A DNA stretch of 64,000 nucleotides from Rikenellaceae bacterium. Lineage in GTDB: Bacteria > Bacteroidota > Bacteroidia > Bacteroidales > Rikenellaceae. The notes below the pieces were generated by a model that saw only the letters and a program-made list of their open reading frames with translations, was not told the origin of the DNA and made no database searches. Shown piece after piece: positions 51,639 to 62,408 of the stretch (position 1 is its first letter; every line of letters begins with the position of its first letter). The DNA lies in the NCBI GenBank assembly GCA_015059845.1, contig SUZR01000010.1:1-64000 (forward strand), read 5' to 3'. The position numbers were made by a program, and so were the translations under genes.

Positions 51639-54257
51639 TTATTCGTTAATCTTTGACATAATAATCTCCACAGCCTTATCAATTGCAGCCTGCAAGCCAT
51701 CGGGATTCTTACCACCAGCCGTAGCGAAGAACTTCTGGCCACCGCCGCCGCCCTGCATCAGCTTTGCAGCCTCACGAACAACAGCACCTGCATCTACGCC
51801 CTTAGCCACGATATCGTCACCCAACATCACAGCCAACATTGGCTTATAGTCGGTAACAGAACCAAGAACCAAAATGACATCATTTACTCGTGAACGCAAA
51901 GCATAGGCCAAATCCTTAATCATATTCGATGCATATGGAACTTGACGAGCCACGATGAAGTATTTATCATCAGCATTTCGCTTTGCCATAATCTTCTCGA
52001 CCATAGCATCAACTTGTTCCTTATGCAACTGCTCCAACTCCTTCTGCAAGGTCTCGTTGCTCTCGATCATCTTCTTGATAGCGACCTCAATCTTGGGATT
52101 GTTTACAAGCTCAGCAATACCGCGAATCTGGTCCTCAACGGCATAGTGCAACTCCTCAGCACGCTCTGAAGTAACGGCCTCGATACGGCGTACACCAGCT
52201 GAGATAGCGCTCTCGCTCATAATCTTGAACATACCCAGCGTACCCGTAGCAGAGGTGTGTGTACCACCACACAACTCCACCGAGTCACCAAACTTCACTA
52301 CGCGCACCTTATCGCCATACTTCTCACCGAACAATGCGATAGCACCCATAGCGTTAGCCTCCTCCATTGTAGCCTCACGATTCTCCTCGAGCGGGTGGTT
52401 CTGACGAATGAGCTTGTTTACCATACGCTCTACGGCACGAATCTCCTCGGCTGTCACCTTCTGGAAGTGAGAAAAGTCAAAGCGCAAGCCCTGAGGTGTA
52501 ACCATCGAGCCCTTCTGCTCAACGTGTGTACCCAGCACTGCGCGCAACGCCTGGTCCAAGAGGTGAGTTGCCGTGTGGTTATTAGCCGCTGCCTGACGCT
52601 TCTCAGCATCTACAACTGCAGTAAACTCTGCCTCGATATTCTTAGGCAGTTTGGTTGTAACGTGAATAATAAGGCCATTCTCCTTCTCGGTTGCGATGAT
52701 ATCAACACGCTCGTTAGCGTTCTCGATATAACCCGTATCACCAATCTGACCACCAGAGTTACCATAGAACGGAGTCTGGTCGAATACCAACTGATAGGTT
52801 GTCTTTCCCTTTGATGTTACACGGCGGTAGCGTGCCACGTGAACGGGAGCCGTAAGGTTGTCGTAGCCGATAAACTCGCTCTGCTCGATAGCCTTAACCT
52901 CCTGCCAGTCGTCGATATCCTGTGCTGCGGCGTTACGTGAACGCTCCTTCTGTGCCTGCAACTCCTTCTCGAAGCCCTCAAGGTCAACCTCCACGCCCTG
53001 CTCACGAGCGATAAGCTCTGTAAGGTCGATGGGGAAACCAAATGTATCGTACAACTCGAAAGCATCCTTACCGGCAATTTTGCCGCCCTTACCCACCTTT
53101 GCGATAACGCGGTCCAAGAGGTTGATACCCGTAGCTAATGTACGCAAGAATGAAGCCTCCTCCTCTTCGATAACGCGCTCGATGAGGGTCTGCTGCTTCT
53201 TCAATTCGGGGAACTGGTGACCCATCTGCTCGGCAAGACCCGACACGAGCTTACACAATGTAGGCTCATTAAAGCCGAGGTATGTATAACCGTAACGCAC
53301 GGCACGACGCAAGATACGACGGATAACATAACCAGCCTTAGCATTTGCGGGCAGCTGACCGTCAGCGATAGAGAATGCAATGGCACGCAGGTGGTCAGCA
53401 ATTACGCGCATAGCCACATCGGCCTTCTCATCCTCGCCATATTTCTTACCAGCCATAGCTGCAATACGAGCAATTGTAGGCTGGAACACATCGGTATCGT
53501 AGTTTGACTTCTTACCCTGCAATGCCATACACAAACGCTCGAAGCCCATACCCGTATCTACGTGCTTTGCGGGCAGCGGCTCCAACTCGCCGTTAGCCTT
53601 GCGGTTGAACTGCATAAATACGAGGTTCCAAATCTCGATAACCAGGTGGTGACCCATATTCACCATATCGCGGCCGGGCTTAGCGGCAATCTCCTCTGCA
53701 TCACGCAGGTCGATATGAATCTCGCTACAAGGACCGCAGGGACCTGTCTCACCCATCTCCCAGAAGTTATCGTGCTTATTACCGCGAATGATGTGGTCCT
53801 CGGGCAGATACTGCTTCCAATAGTCGTAAGCCTCCTGGTCGAAGGGTACGCCATCCTCCTCTGAGCCCTCAAATACGGTAGCATACATACGGTTCTTATC
53901 CAAACCGTAAACCTCGGTCAAAAGCTCCCAAGCCCACTCGATAGCCTCCTTCTTGAAGTAATCACCGAAAGACCAGTTACCCAGCATCTCGAACATCGTG
54001 TGGTGGTAGGTATCGTGTCCTACCTCCTCCAGGTCGTTGTGCTTACCCGACACACGCAGACACTTCTGCGTATCGGCAACGCGCGGGTACTGACGGGGCG
54101 CATTACCCAAAAATATATCCTTAAACTGGTTCATACCAGCATTGGTGAACATCAAAGTGGGGTCTCCTTTTACTACCATCGGTGCTGAAGGAACGATGGT
54201 GTGCTGCTTGCTCTGGAAGAAATCCAGAAAGGCTTGTCTAATTTTGTTTGATTCCAT
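51639..54257 (-). CDS. alaS: Alanyl-tRNA synthetase
   Basis: 872 residues. Class II core starts [20 protein letters not shown], with [11 protein letters not shown] (motif), the editing-domain zinc motif [13 protein letters not shown] and [10 protein letters not shown], and the C-Ala end [16 protein letters not shown]. An upstream TTG at 54317 would add 20 residues not found in the family; the ATG at 54257 fits. Charges tRNA-Ala and edits mischarged Ser or Gly. Confidence 0.98.
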   Translation of the reverse strand: MESNKIRQAFLDFFQSKQHTIVPSAPMVVKGDPTLMFTNAGMNQFKDIFLGNAPRQYPRVADTQKCLRVSGKHNDLEEVGHDTYHHTMFEMLGNWSFGDYFKKEAIEWAWELLTEVYGLDKNRMYATVFEGSEEDGVPFDQEAYDYWKQYLPEDHIIRGNKHDNFWEMGETGPCGPCSEIHIDLRDAEEIAAKPGRDMVNMGHHLVIEIWNLVFMQFNRKANGELEPLPAKHVDTGMGFERLCMALQGKKSNYDTDVFQPTIARIAAMAGKKYGEDEKADVAMRVIADHLRAIAFSIADGQLPANAKAGYVIRRILRRAVRYGYTYLGFNEPTLCKLVSGLAEQMGHQFPELKKQQTLIERVIEEEEASFLRTLATGINLLDRVIAKVGKGGKIAGKDAFELYDTFGFPIDLTELIAREQGVEVDLEGFEKELQAQKERSRNAAAQDIDDWQEVKAIEQSEFIGYDNLTAPVHVARYRRVTSKGKTTYQLVFDQTPFYGNSGGQIGDTGYIENANERVDIIATEKENGLIIHVTTKLPKNIEAEFTAVVDAEKRQAAANNHTATHLLDQALRAVLGTHVEQKGSMVTPQGLRFDFSHFQKVTAEEIRAVERMVNKLIRQNHPLEENREATMEEANAMGAIALFGEKYGDKVRVVKFGDSVELCGGTHTSATGTLGMFKIMSESAISAGVRRIEAVTSERAEELHYAVEDQIRGIAELVNNPKIEVAIKKMIESNETLQKELEQLHKEQVDAMVEKIMAKRNADDKYFIVARQVPYASNMIKDLAYALRSRVNDVILVLGSVTDYKPMLAVMLGDDIVAKGVDAGAVVREAAKLMQGGGGGQKFFATAGGKNPDGLQAAIDKAVEIIMSKINE

Positions 54258-54301
54258 ATATATCGTTTTTACTATTCTAATCGTTATAATATCGATACAG
54301 A

Positions 54302-54332
54302 TTGCAAAATTACACATTTTACGCTAAATTTG
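54302..54332 (+). promoter_or_regulatory. Promoter of the M23 peptidase genes, overlapping a leftward box for alaS
   Basis: Plus strand: TTG (54302-54304), 20 bases, TAAATTTG (54325-54332). The minus strand reads TAATTTTG at 54312-54305, a -7 match for alaS, so divergent promoters appear to overlap in a 102-base gap. Confidence 0.6.
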
Positions 54333-54359
54333 CACCATAAAACGATTATTTTATATAGT

Positions 54360-55325
54360 ATGGGACGATTTTCAATCAATAAAGAGTCGCAAAATGAGGT
54401 TCGCAGCCTCATACATCGCTTGCGTACATATCGTCTTGTACGAAATCTTCTGATTGGTTTTATTCTCGTAACCATCTGCAACCTGCTCTTTTCGTCACTC
54501 TTCTATACCCCGAAGATGTTCAGTCTGGCCGACGAAAAGCGCGAGCTGAAGCTAAAGTACGAGATTCTACAAAACAGGATACGTTCATCACAACGCCAGC
54601 TTGAGGAGATTCGCCATCGTGACAACTATGTCTATCGCCCGTTGTTCTCGTCCGACACCCTCACAATCGAAGGAATATACGACCCATACGAGGCTGCCAA
54701 ATACGCCTCAATCGAGGGCGAGGAGTTCGCGCCTATGGTTACGGGCATATGGCACGAAATGGACCAGTTGGCACGCAGCCTATACCTTGAATCAAAGTCG
54801 CTGGACGAGTTGCAGGTATTATCTAAAGACAAGGAGAAGTTCTCAACCGCCATACCTGCCATCTGGCCTATAGACAGAGCCAAGATGCGCAATAAAATCG
54901 GAGCTTTCGGCTACCGCAACCACCCTATTTTCAGACGTTGGAAATTCCATAGCGGCGTGGACCTCCCGGGCAGAATCGGCGACCCAGTATATGCTACGGG
55001 CGATGGCGTCGTAGAGGAGGTTGAACGCAGCCGCGCGCGCCTCGGATATGGCACACAAATACTTATAAACCACGGCTTTGGCTACAAGACTCGCTATGCG
55101 CACCTAAACAAGCTGCACGTAGCGAAGGGTGATACCATCAAGCGCGGCCAGCTTATTGCCGATATGGGTAATACGGGACAATCCACATCGCCGCACCTGC
55201 ACTATGAGGTGATATACAACCGCACCCACGTCAACCCGATTAATTACTTTGACAAAAATATGTCGGCCGATGCATACAAGAGTTTGATGAATCAGATTCA
55301 GGAGGCCAACTACGAAAGAGAGTAA
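54360..55325 (+). CDS. M23 (LytM-like) metallopeptidase, membrane-anchored
   Basis: 321 residues. A basic N terminus precedes one membrane helix (LLIGFILVTICNLLFSSLFY, about 30-50); then a coiled coil (KRELKLKYEILQNRIRSSQR), and a C-terminal M23 domain with H197 and D201 (HSGVDLPG) and H279-x-H281 (PHLHYEV), the zinc ligands and general base. Domain residues look intact, so it may cut peptidoglycan cross-bridges or regulate amidases. A TTG-initiated extension to 54330 was rejected. A paralogue follows 4 bases downstream. Confidence 0.92.
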   Translation: MGRFSINKESQNEVRSLIHRLRTYRLVRNLLIGFILVTICNLLFSSLFYTPKMFSLADEKRELKLKYEILQNRIRSSQRQLEEIRHRDNYVYRPLFSSDTLTIEGIYDPYEAAKYASIEGEEFAPMVTGIWHEMDQLARSLYLESKSLDELQVLSKDKEKFSTAIPAIWPIDRAKMRNKIGAFGYRNHPIFRRWKFHSGVDLPGRIGDPVYATGDGVVEEVERSRARLGYGTQILINHGFGYKTRYAHLNKLHVAKGDTIKRGQLIADMGNTGQSTSPHLHYEVIYNRTHVNPINYFDKNMSADAYKSLMNQIQEANYERE

Positions 55326-55329
55326 CAAT

Positions 55330-56259
55330 ATGCCACACAGAATTAAACGCTTACGAAAAAGACGTGCCATACGTCTTGTAATCCAACTCTTTGCCTGGGT
55401 TGGCGTGGCATTATTGTACTATGCCTGCTTCTCGCTTCTGTTCGACACGCCCGATGAACACCGTATGAGGGAGTCAACAAATAAGATGCGTCAGGAGTAC
55501 GAGGCTATGGCCGAGCGATACGACTCGCTGGAGATGATTCTTGACAACATAACAGAGCGCGACAAGAGCGTCTTCCGCATTCTCTTTGAGTCCGACCCCT
55601 ACAATCTGGACATTGAGCAAAATGAGGCCCGTCTGGCTCTGTACGAGAAGAATATAGCAAAGTCAAAGCGACAGCTTAGCTCTGACCTCAACCTGAGCAT
55701 CGACAATTTGGGCAGCAAGATGGCCGCGCTCGAATCATCGTGGAACAAAATCAAGGAGTTGGGTGACGGCTTGGGCGACAAAAGCCAGAACATACCCTCA
55801 ATCCAGCCTGTTCTGAATAAGCAGCTGACGTTGCTAACGGCTGGATATGGCAATATACTAAACCCCTTCTACCGCACCCCGAAATCGCATCAGGGTGTGG
55901 ACTATACTATTGCCGAGGGCTCAAGCGTCTTCGCTACGGCTGATGGCGTTGTCCGCGAGATTTCAGACAAGAATTCAACGCTCGGAAAGACTATCGTCAT
56001 CGACCACGGAAACGGCTACCAAACATCATACAGCCACCTACTCAGCACACTTGTACGCCGTGGCCAGAAGGTACAACGCGGCGATGTAATTGCACTAACA
56101 GGAAACTCAGGTCTTTCATTGGCGCCCCACCTCCATTACGAGGTGAGATACAACGATTTGCGTGTTGACCCCATACACTACTTCTTTATGGAGCTTACAC
56201 CCGACGAGTACCAGCGCATAATCCGCATTGCACAGTCGGGAATGCAATCATTCGATTAG
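55330..56259 (+). CDS. M23 (LytM-like) metallopeptidase, second paralogue
   Basis: 309 residues with the same layout as its upstream neighbour: N-terminal helix (LVIQLFAWVGVALLYYACFSL), coiled coil (about 60-140), M23 domain with H187 and D191 (HQGVDYT) and H267-x-H269 (PHLHYEV). The zinc site is complete. Tandem divergent paralogues suggest duplication and possibly hetero-complex formation in cell division or wall remodelling. Confidence 0.92.
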   Translation: MPHRIKRLRKRRAIRLVIQLFAWVGVALLYYACFSLLFDTPDEHRMRESTNKMRQEYEAMAERYDSLEMILDNITERDKSVFRILFESDPYNLDIEQNEARLALYEKNIAKSKRQLSSDLNLSIDNLGSKMAALESSWNKIKELGDGLGDKSQNIPSIQPVLNKQLTLLTAGYGNILNPFYRTPKSHQGVDYTIAEGSSVFATADGVVREISDKNSTLGKTIVIDHGNGYQTSYSHLLSTLVRRGQKVQRGDVIALTGNSGLSLAPHLHYEVRYNDLRVDPIHYFFMELTPDEYQRIIRIAQSGMQSFD

Positions 56260-56343
56260 CAAGAAAAAAGTTATCAACAATCGCACTATCCCACTTCCAA
56301 CTACCACATTATTTTGCTAACTTCGTGGCAAAATAGAGAGCTA

Positions 56344-59259
56344 ATGCAACACAGAACTTTTCTCGAAGAGGTAGCTGCAAGTTTATATAAACGCTACCGT
56401 AACGATATATCATCGCTCACATTGGTTTTTCCATCGCGTCGTGCCCGACTATTCTTCTCGGACGCGCTGTCGCAGATTATTGAGAAACCGATATGGCAAC
56501 CACATTATATGTCAATGGATGATATAATGTGCAATACATCATCATTTACCGCTGGCGACAAGATTAGGCTCATCACCGAGCTATACAAGATTTACGCCGA
56601 GTACCACCCCGCGGAGACCTTCGACAAGTTCTACTTCTGGGGAGAGATGCTGCTATCGGATTTTGACCTTATTGACAAATATCTGATAGACGCCGATATG
56701 CTCTTCCGCAACCTCTGCGACCTCAAGGAGCTGGAGGCCGACTTATCTTATCTTACACCTGAGATGAGGCGCGTAATCAGCTCATTCTGGAGTCATTTCA
56801 CCGAAGAAGACAACCTCTCGGAGGAGAAGCGAAAGTTCCTCTCAATATGGTTGTCGCTTGTACACATATACCACCGTTTTCAGCAGCGATTATGCGAACT
56901 TAAGGTGGCATATCCGGGAATGATTTACCGCTCGGCAATCGCAAATATCGAATCCGAACAGGGGTTACCAGACACCTCTCGCCACTATGTATTTGTGGGT
57001 TTCAATGCCTTGTCGGAGTGCGAGAAGAGGATGTTGAAATATCTCTCTACAAACTGCCAGTGCGACTTCTACTGGGACTACGATTCGTACTACACCTCGC
57101 AGGCAGAGCAAGAGGCTGGACGCTTCCTGAGAGAGAACATAAACAGACATAAAGCATCGGATGATATAACACACGACAACTTTCTGAATATAAAGAAGAA
57201 ATTCAACGCTGTTTCGTGCGTATCGAATGTCATCCAGTGCAAGTATGTAAACACCCTATTACGCAAGCTATCCCCCTCGTTAACATTCGACAAAAGCACC
57301 GCCATAGTACTTACCGACGAGGCTCTGTTAATGCCATTATTGCACTCGCTCCCCGCTGAGATTAGCAAGAATGTGAATATAACTATGGGATATCCCCTGC
57401 GCCAAACTACGGCTTACTCTTTTTTAGAGCGACTGCTAGAGCTTCAGCGCAACGCCCGAAAGACGGGCGATAACACTACGTTCTACCACGTCGATGTTAC
57501 GGGAATATTGTCACACCCCTACATCACCGAGACATTCGGCAGCTATGTACGCGAGTTGCAACATAAAATTATCGAGGGCCGATATATCCGCATCGGCAAG
57601 GAGTTGTTTTCCGCAAATAACGACCTGCAATTAATATTCAAATCAACAAGCGGTTATAAGGAGTTATCTACATATCTGCTTGATGTATTTGATATGCTTG
57701 CACGATACAGCTCAGCCAAGGAGGAAGAGAGCGAGGCCGAGAACGACAAACGCACGCTAAAACTATCCTATATTTCACATATTGCAGATAGTATAGTGAA
57801 GTTGGATAACTGCCTTAAAGATTGTGATATAGAAATCAGCACCTCAATATACACATCACTACTGCGACGCCACCTCCAGAGCGAACGCATACCATTCAGC
57901 GGCGAGCCATTGCAGGGGTTGCAGATAATGGGTATTCTTGAGACCCGAAACATCGACTTCCGCAACGTGATAATACTCTCGATGAACGACGACAATTTCC
58001 CAGGCAACATCTCGGGTGCATCATCGTTTATCCCCTACAATCTTCGTGCGGCATACGGTATGCCTACGCCCGAACATCACGAGGGTGTCTATGCCTACTA
58101 CTTCTACCGCCTTATTCAGCGCGCCGAGCACGTCGATATGCTGTACTGTTCTCACGCCGACGACAAGAGCACGGGCGAGCAGAGCCGATATATATACCAG
58201 CTCGACTACGAATCACCATACGAGATAAACCGCATCAACGTAGGTGTGGATATAACCGTAGGCCAGGCGCCCTACAACGAGATATCCAAGCAGGGTCGTG
58301 TCCTCGAAAGACTCAACCGTTTTATTCAGGGGCAAGAGAGGTCACGCCTATCTCCTACGGCATTTGCAAGATATGTGGCCTGCCCGATGAAATTCTATTT
58401 TGCATCCATCGCAAAGCTCAAAAGCACAGACGAGTTGTCGGAGGAGGTTGACAATCCTATGTTCGGAACCATCCTGCACGCTGCGATGCAAACGCTCTAC
58501 TCAAAAATTGAGGGTATTACCAATCCCGCCGCCGAGCTGCAGCAAATGCTCAAGACGAAGGCTGTGGAGGAGGCTGTGAGCAAGGCCATAAACGACAACT
58601 ACCTGAACAATCCCGATACCGACGAGAGAGAGTACACCGGCAGTCTGATGCTGGTAAAGAAGATTATCATTCGATATATTCGCAATGGTATCATTCCGTT
58701 CGATATCCGCCACAACGGCTTTGCCGTAGAGGGTGTTGAGAAAGATATTGAGTGGCCGTTACCTATTGACAATGAGCGCAATATAATCTTCGGAGGTATT
58801 GCCGACCGTATCGACTCACTCGATGATGGTATGCTCCGCGTGGTGGACTACAAGACGGGCAGCCCGCATCAGCAGATGAATGGCATTATCTCACTCTTTG
58901 AGGGGGAGAAAAGGGCGTTGTATGGTAACCTGCTGCAAACGATGATATACTCTATGGTCTTAAACCATACGCGAAAGCGTAACGTGCAGCCCACGCTATA
59001 CTACGCACGCACAATCAACAACGACGACTACTCGCCCCGTATCATCGACCTCGGCGAGAAGGATTCATCCAGCACAAAACGCCAAAAGAGCAGTGCCACA
59101 GAGATAGACTATGCCTCATACGCTACGGAATTTGAGGAGCGCCTAAGCGATAAGCTCCGAGAGTTGTTCAATCCTGATATACCATTCAGGCGATGCGATG
59201 AGCAGGAGGCGGAGAGTATATGTAAATATTGTGATTTCAAGAACATCTGCAAACGATAA
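56344..59259 (+). CDS. addB: AddB-like helicase-nuclease subunit with PD-(D/E)XK nuclease and Fe-S motif
   Basis: 971 residues. The N-terminal two-thirds is a degenerate superfamily-1 helicase fold (LVFPSRRARLFF in place of Walker A). The C-terminal nuclease has VVDYKTG (D835, K837) and the cysteine pattern C680 ... C960-x2-C963-x5-C969 that binds a 4Fe-4S cluster in AddB. With the next gene it should resect double-strand breaks for RecA-dependent repair. An upstream TTG at 56314 would add 10 residues; the ATG at 56344 is preferred. The AddA-like gene starts 3 bases after this stop. Confidence 0.9.
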   Translation: MQHRTFLEEVAASLYKRYRNDISSLTLVFPSRRARLFFSDALSQIIEKPIWQPHYMSMDDIMCNTSSFTAGDKIRLITELYKIYAEYHPAETFDKFYFWGEMLLSDFDLIDKYLIDADMLFRNLCDLKELEADLSYLTPEMRRVISSFWSHFTEEDNLSEEKRKFLSIWLSLVHIYHRFQQRLCELKVAYPGMIYRSAIANIESEQGLPDTSRHYVFVGFNALSECEKRMLKYLSTNCQCDFYWDYDSYYTSQAEQEAGRFLRENINRHKASDDITHDNFLNIKKKFNAVSCVSNVIQCKYVNTLLRKLSPSLTFDKSTAIVLTDEALLMPLLHSLPAEISKNVNITMGYPLRQTTAYSFLERLLELQRNARKTGDNTTFYHVDVTGILSHPYITETFGSYVRELQHKIIEGRYIRIGKELFSANNDLQLIFKSTSGYKELSTYLLDVFDMLARYSSAKEEESEAENDKRTLKLSYISHIADSIVKLDNCLKDCDIEISTSIYTSLLRRHLQSERIPFSGEPLQGLQIMGILETRNIDFRNVIILSMNDDNFPGNISGASSFIPYNLRAAYGMPTPEHHEGVYAYYFYRLIQRAEHVDMLYCSHADDKSTGEQSRYIYQLDYESPYEINRINVGVDITVGQAPYNEISKQGRVLERLNRFIQGQERSRLSPTAFARYVACPMKFYFASIAKLKSTDELSEEVDNPMFGTILHAAMQTLYSKIEGITNPAAELQQMLKTKAVEEAVSKAINDNYLNNPDTDEREYTGSLMLVKKIIIRYIRNGIIPFDIRHNGFAVEGVEKDIEWPLPIDNERNIIFGGIADRIDSLDDGMLRVVDYKTGSPHQQMNGIISLFEGEKRALYGNLLQTMIYSMVLNHTRKRNVQPTLYYARTINNDDYSPRIIDLGEKDSSSTKRQKSSATEIDYASYATEFEERLSDKLRELFNPDIPFRRCDEQEAESICKYCDFKNICKR

Positions 59260-59262
59260 GAT

Positions 59263-62200
59263 ATGAGAGCAAAGATACTAAGCGCCAGCGCAGGCTCTGG
59301 CAAGACATACCGTTTGGCATATAAGTTTGTTCACGACACCATCAAACACTTCCACGCCAAGCCATATCTCTATCGTGCAATCCTCGCCGTGACCTTTACA
59401 AACAAGGCTACCGAGGAGATGAAGAGCCGTATCCTCAAGGAGATTAACGACCTGGTCGTAAATGCTGCCGAGAGTAGTTATATGGCCGACCTACAACGCG
59501 ACCTCGGCCTGACACAAGAGGAGATATCTACGCGGGCGAAAGCCATCCGCACGAAGATTCTGCACGACTACTCTCGCTTCACCATCCTTACGATTGATAA
59601 ATTCTTTCAGCGAATACTGCGCGCTTTTATCAAGGAGTTGGGCATTGACCTCAACTATAATATCGAGCTGGACACCACCACTATACTTGCCCAAAGTACC
59701 GACTCGCTCATCGAGGAGATTACCGAGGATGAGGATTTGCAGCGTTGGATTGTGGAGTTTGCCGAGGAGAATATCGACGACAATAGCGCGTGGGATATTC
59801 GCCGCGAGATGAACGACTTAGGCAAGGCGCTATTCAACGAGAGCAGCAAACAGGCTATTGGGCACTCTGTTTCTCGCGAGCAGCTGGGTAAGATAATACG
59901 TCAAGCAGATGAGAAAGCCGCCAAGGCCCGCGCCGAGCTAAAGGCGTTGGGTGTTAAGGCCGTGGAGATTATGGATAGTGCGGGCGTTATGCCGTCGGAC
60001 TTCAAGGGTAAGTCAAGGAGTTTCGCCTATGTATTCACAAAGGTTGCTGCGGGCAACGAGCCAAGCATAACGAAGACCCTGATATCGGTATCCCAATCAC
60101 CCGACGGATGGTCCGATAACATCTCTGCGCAGGACATTGCGCCAGAGTTATGTCGCATACTGAACAATATACTCGACCTATGCGAACGCCACAAGAAGTT
60201 ATGGAACACACTCGGGATGGTAAAGCAGAGCTACCGCAGCTATGCCCTTCTGCAGGATATATATCGCAAGGTACGTGAGCAGTGCGACCAGGAGGGGGTT
60301 ATGTTGCTTCCCGAAACGAAATATATTCTCTCGCGCTTCGTAGAGAACAACGATGCGCCGTTTATATACGAGAAGACGGGCAACCGCTTCGAGCGTTTTA
60401 TGATTGACGAGTTTCAGGATACCTCGCTGAAGGAGTGGGGAAATTTTGTACCGCTACTCAAAAATGCTATGTCGCAATCGGAGGATACATCGGTTTTGAT
60501 TGTTGGTGATGTGAAGCAATCTATCTATCGTTGGCGCGGAGGCGACTGGCGAATCCTGCAGCAAGGCGTAAGCGAGGCTCTTGGAAACGAAGATACACAC
60601 ACTGAGATTATGGCTGACAACTACCGCAGTCTGCCACAGATTGTGGAGTTTAACAATATGGTTGTAGAGGAGGTCGTGCAGGCCGACAACGCTATGCTCA
60701 ACGCAAAGCTGGAGGCAGCCGCCGCCGAAGAGAGTATCTCTACGAAGGCATACACAGAGCTTCACGACACGCTCAAAAAGGCATATTACAGCCACGCGCA
60801 AACCCCACGCCGCAAAGGCACAAAAGCAGGGTACGTACGTGTAGAGCCGTTTGACGAGGAGCCACCAATAATCGAGTGTATCGAGTCGGCCATAGCCCGC
60901 GGGTATTCATACAGCGATATAATGGTGCTTTATCGCCGCGAGAGTGACGGTGCCAAGGCTGCAAAGATTCTGCTTGACTACAAGCGCCGCAACAACTCGT
61001 TCAACATAATGACTCAGGACTCGCTGGTGGTAGGCTCTGCGGCTATAAGCAACTTCATAATTGCCGTTATGCGTCTGTCGCAGAATAACCGCGACACCAT
61101 CAGCCTTACCATTATGAATGACTACTTAGGCCGAGAGTACGACTGCACTCTAACCGAGGAGGAGCTGAGCATACTCTCACAAATAAGCCAGCTCACGCCC
61201 GAGCAGGCCTTTGAGCAGATTGTTATGCGATACGAGCTTGACAAGCACACCGAGGAGATAGCCTACCTTCAAGCCGTACACGAGCAGGTTGTTGCTTTTT
61301 GCACCTCAAAGGTTGCCGACATACAGCTATTTCTGAAGATGTGGGACGAGAAAGGCGCATCGAAAAACCTGAGTGTAGAGCGAAACAACTCAACCATTGA
61401 ACTTACCACAATCCACAAGGCTAAAGGTCTGGAGAAAAAGGTTGTAATAATTCCATACTGCAGCTGGCAGCTTGACCCGCTGGTCAACAATACCGTTTGG
61501 GCTACGCCCGAGCAACGTGGCGAGCTATCAGAGATTGGGCAGTTCCCCGTAAGCTACAACAGTCGTATGGAGCAGTCAATATATGCCGACGAGTATTTCC
61601 GCGAGAAGGTATATTCGCACGTTGACGCCGTAAATATGCTTTATGTGGCATTGACCCGCGCCAAGGAGGAGCTATATGCATTTATTCCTCGCAACAAGAA
61701 GGGCGATATTACAGGTTCGGGGCTGCTTTTATGGAACGCCATAGAGGCCAAAGCCTCAACGAACGAGGATGGCACACGCACTTGGGTAGAGTTCGGATGC
61801 AAGGAGGCACCAGAGCCTGAGAAGAACGACCGAGAGATTGGAGTTGAAAATGTTCTGATACGCGACTACACTACTTGCAATGTCGAGATGAAGCCACACG
61901 TTTCGTCACAGCGATATTTCGAGGAAGCAAATGTATCTGCACTCGCCCCACGCAATATGGGTATCATTATGCACGAGATATTGAATCAGGCCGACTCCAT
62001 CGACGATGTGATAGCTGGCATAGAGACAGCCCGCAAGCAAGGGCGTTTCAATGATGAGCAGGCCTCGGAGATGGAACAAATTATCCGACGCGAGTTCGCC
62101 CGCAAAGAGATTTCAGAGTGGTTTGGCAAGTGGGACGATGTACGCCGCGAGAATGACATCATAAGCTCCCACACAACGGGCACACGCCGCCCCGACCGTG

Positions 62201-62379
62201 TGATGATACGTGGAAAGAGGGCCGTAGTGGTTGATTATAAATTCGGCGAAGAGAAACTCTCCTCGCACCGCAAGCAAGTTAAGGGCTATATGTCACTCTT
62301 GCGGGAGATGGATTATAACGAAATTGAAGGATACATCTGGTATCTCACATTAGGCGAGATTGTGAGAATCGAGAATTAA
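59263..62379 (+). CDS. addA: AddA-like UvrD-type helicase-nuclease
   Basis: 1038 residues. Walker A is SASAGSGKTYR (7-17), Walker B MIDEFQDT (D382, E383), then VGDVKQSIYRWRGGD (motif III), TIHKAKGLEKKVV (motif V) and LYVALTRAKEELY (motif VI). The C-terminal RecB-like nuclease has VVVDYKFGEE (D991, K993). It is the motor and second nuclease of the AddAB complex. Directly follows addB. Somewhat shorter than Bacillus AddA (about 1230). Confidence 0.93.
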   Translation: MRAKILSASAGSGKTYRLAYKFVHDTIKHFHAKPYLYRAILAVTFTNKATEEMKSRILKEINDLVVNAAESSYMADLQRDLGLTQEEISTRAKAIRTKILHDYSRFTILTIDKFFQRILRAFIKELGIDLNYNIELDTTTILAQSTDSLIEEITEDEDLQRWIVEFAEENIDDNSAWDIRREMNDLGKALFNESSKQAIGHSVSREQLGKIIRQADEKAAKARAELKALGVKAVEIMDSAGVMPSDFKGKSRSFAYVFTKVAAGNEPSITKTLISVSQSPDGWSDNISAQDIAPELCRILNNILDLCERHKKLWNTLGMVKQSYRSYALLQDIYRKVREQCDQEGVMLLPETKYILSRFVENNDAPFIYEKTGNRFERFMIDEFQDTSLKEWGNFVPLLKNAMSQSEDTSVLIVGDVKQSIYRWRGGDWRILQQGVSEALGNEDTHTEIMADNYRSLPQIVEFNNMVVEEVVQADNAMLNAKLEAAAAEESISTKAYTELHDTLKKAYYSHAQTPRRKGTKAGYVRVEPFDEEPPIIECIESAIARGYSYSDIMVLYRRESDGAKAAKILLDYKRRNNSFNIMTQDSLVVGSAAISNFIIAVMRLSQNNRDTISLTIMNDYLGREYDCTLTEEELSILSQISQLTPEQAFEQIVMRYELDKHTEEIAYLQAVHEQVVAFCTSKVADIQLFLKMWDEKGASKNLSVERNNSTIELTTIHKAKGLEKKVVIIPYCSWQLDPLVNNTVWATPEQRGELSEIGQFPVSYNSRMEQSIYADEYFREKVYSHVDAVNMLYVALTRAKEELYAFIPRNKKGDITGSGLLLWNAIEAKASTNEDGTRTWVEFGCKEAPEPEKNDREIGVENVLIRDYTTCNVEMKPHVSSQRYFEEANVSALAPRNMGIIMHEILNQADSIDDVIAGIETARKQGRFNDEQASEMEQIIRREFARKEISEWFGKWDDVRRENDIISSHTTGTRRPDRVMIRGKRAVVVDYKFGEEKLSSHRKQVKGYMSLLREMDYNEIEGYIWYLTLGEIVRIEN

Positions 62380-62390
62380 TCGTATCTTTG
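62360..62390 (+). promoter_or_regulatory. Promoter of the CvfB-like gene, inside the addA end
   Basis: TTG (62360-62362), 20 bases, TATCTTTG (62383-62390) followed by CC. The -33 element lies within the last codons of addA; the start codon at 62409 is 18 bases beyond the -7 box. Confidence 0.7.
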
Positions 62391-62408
62391 CCAAATAATT
62401 TAATAGAA

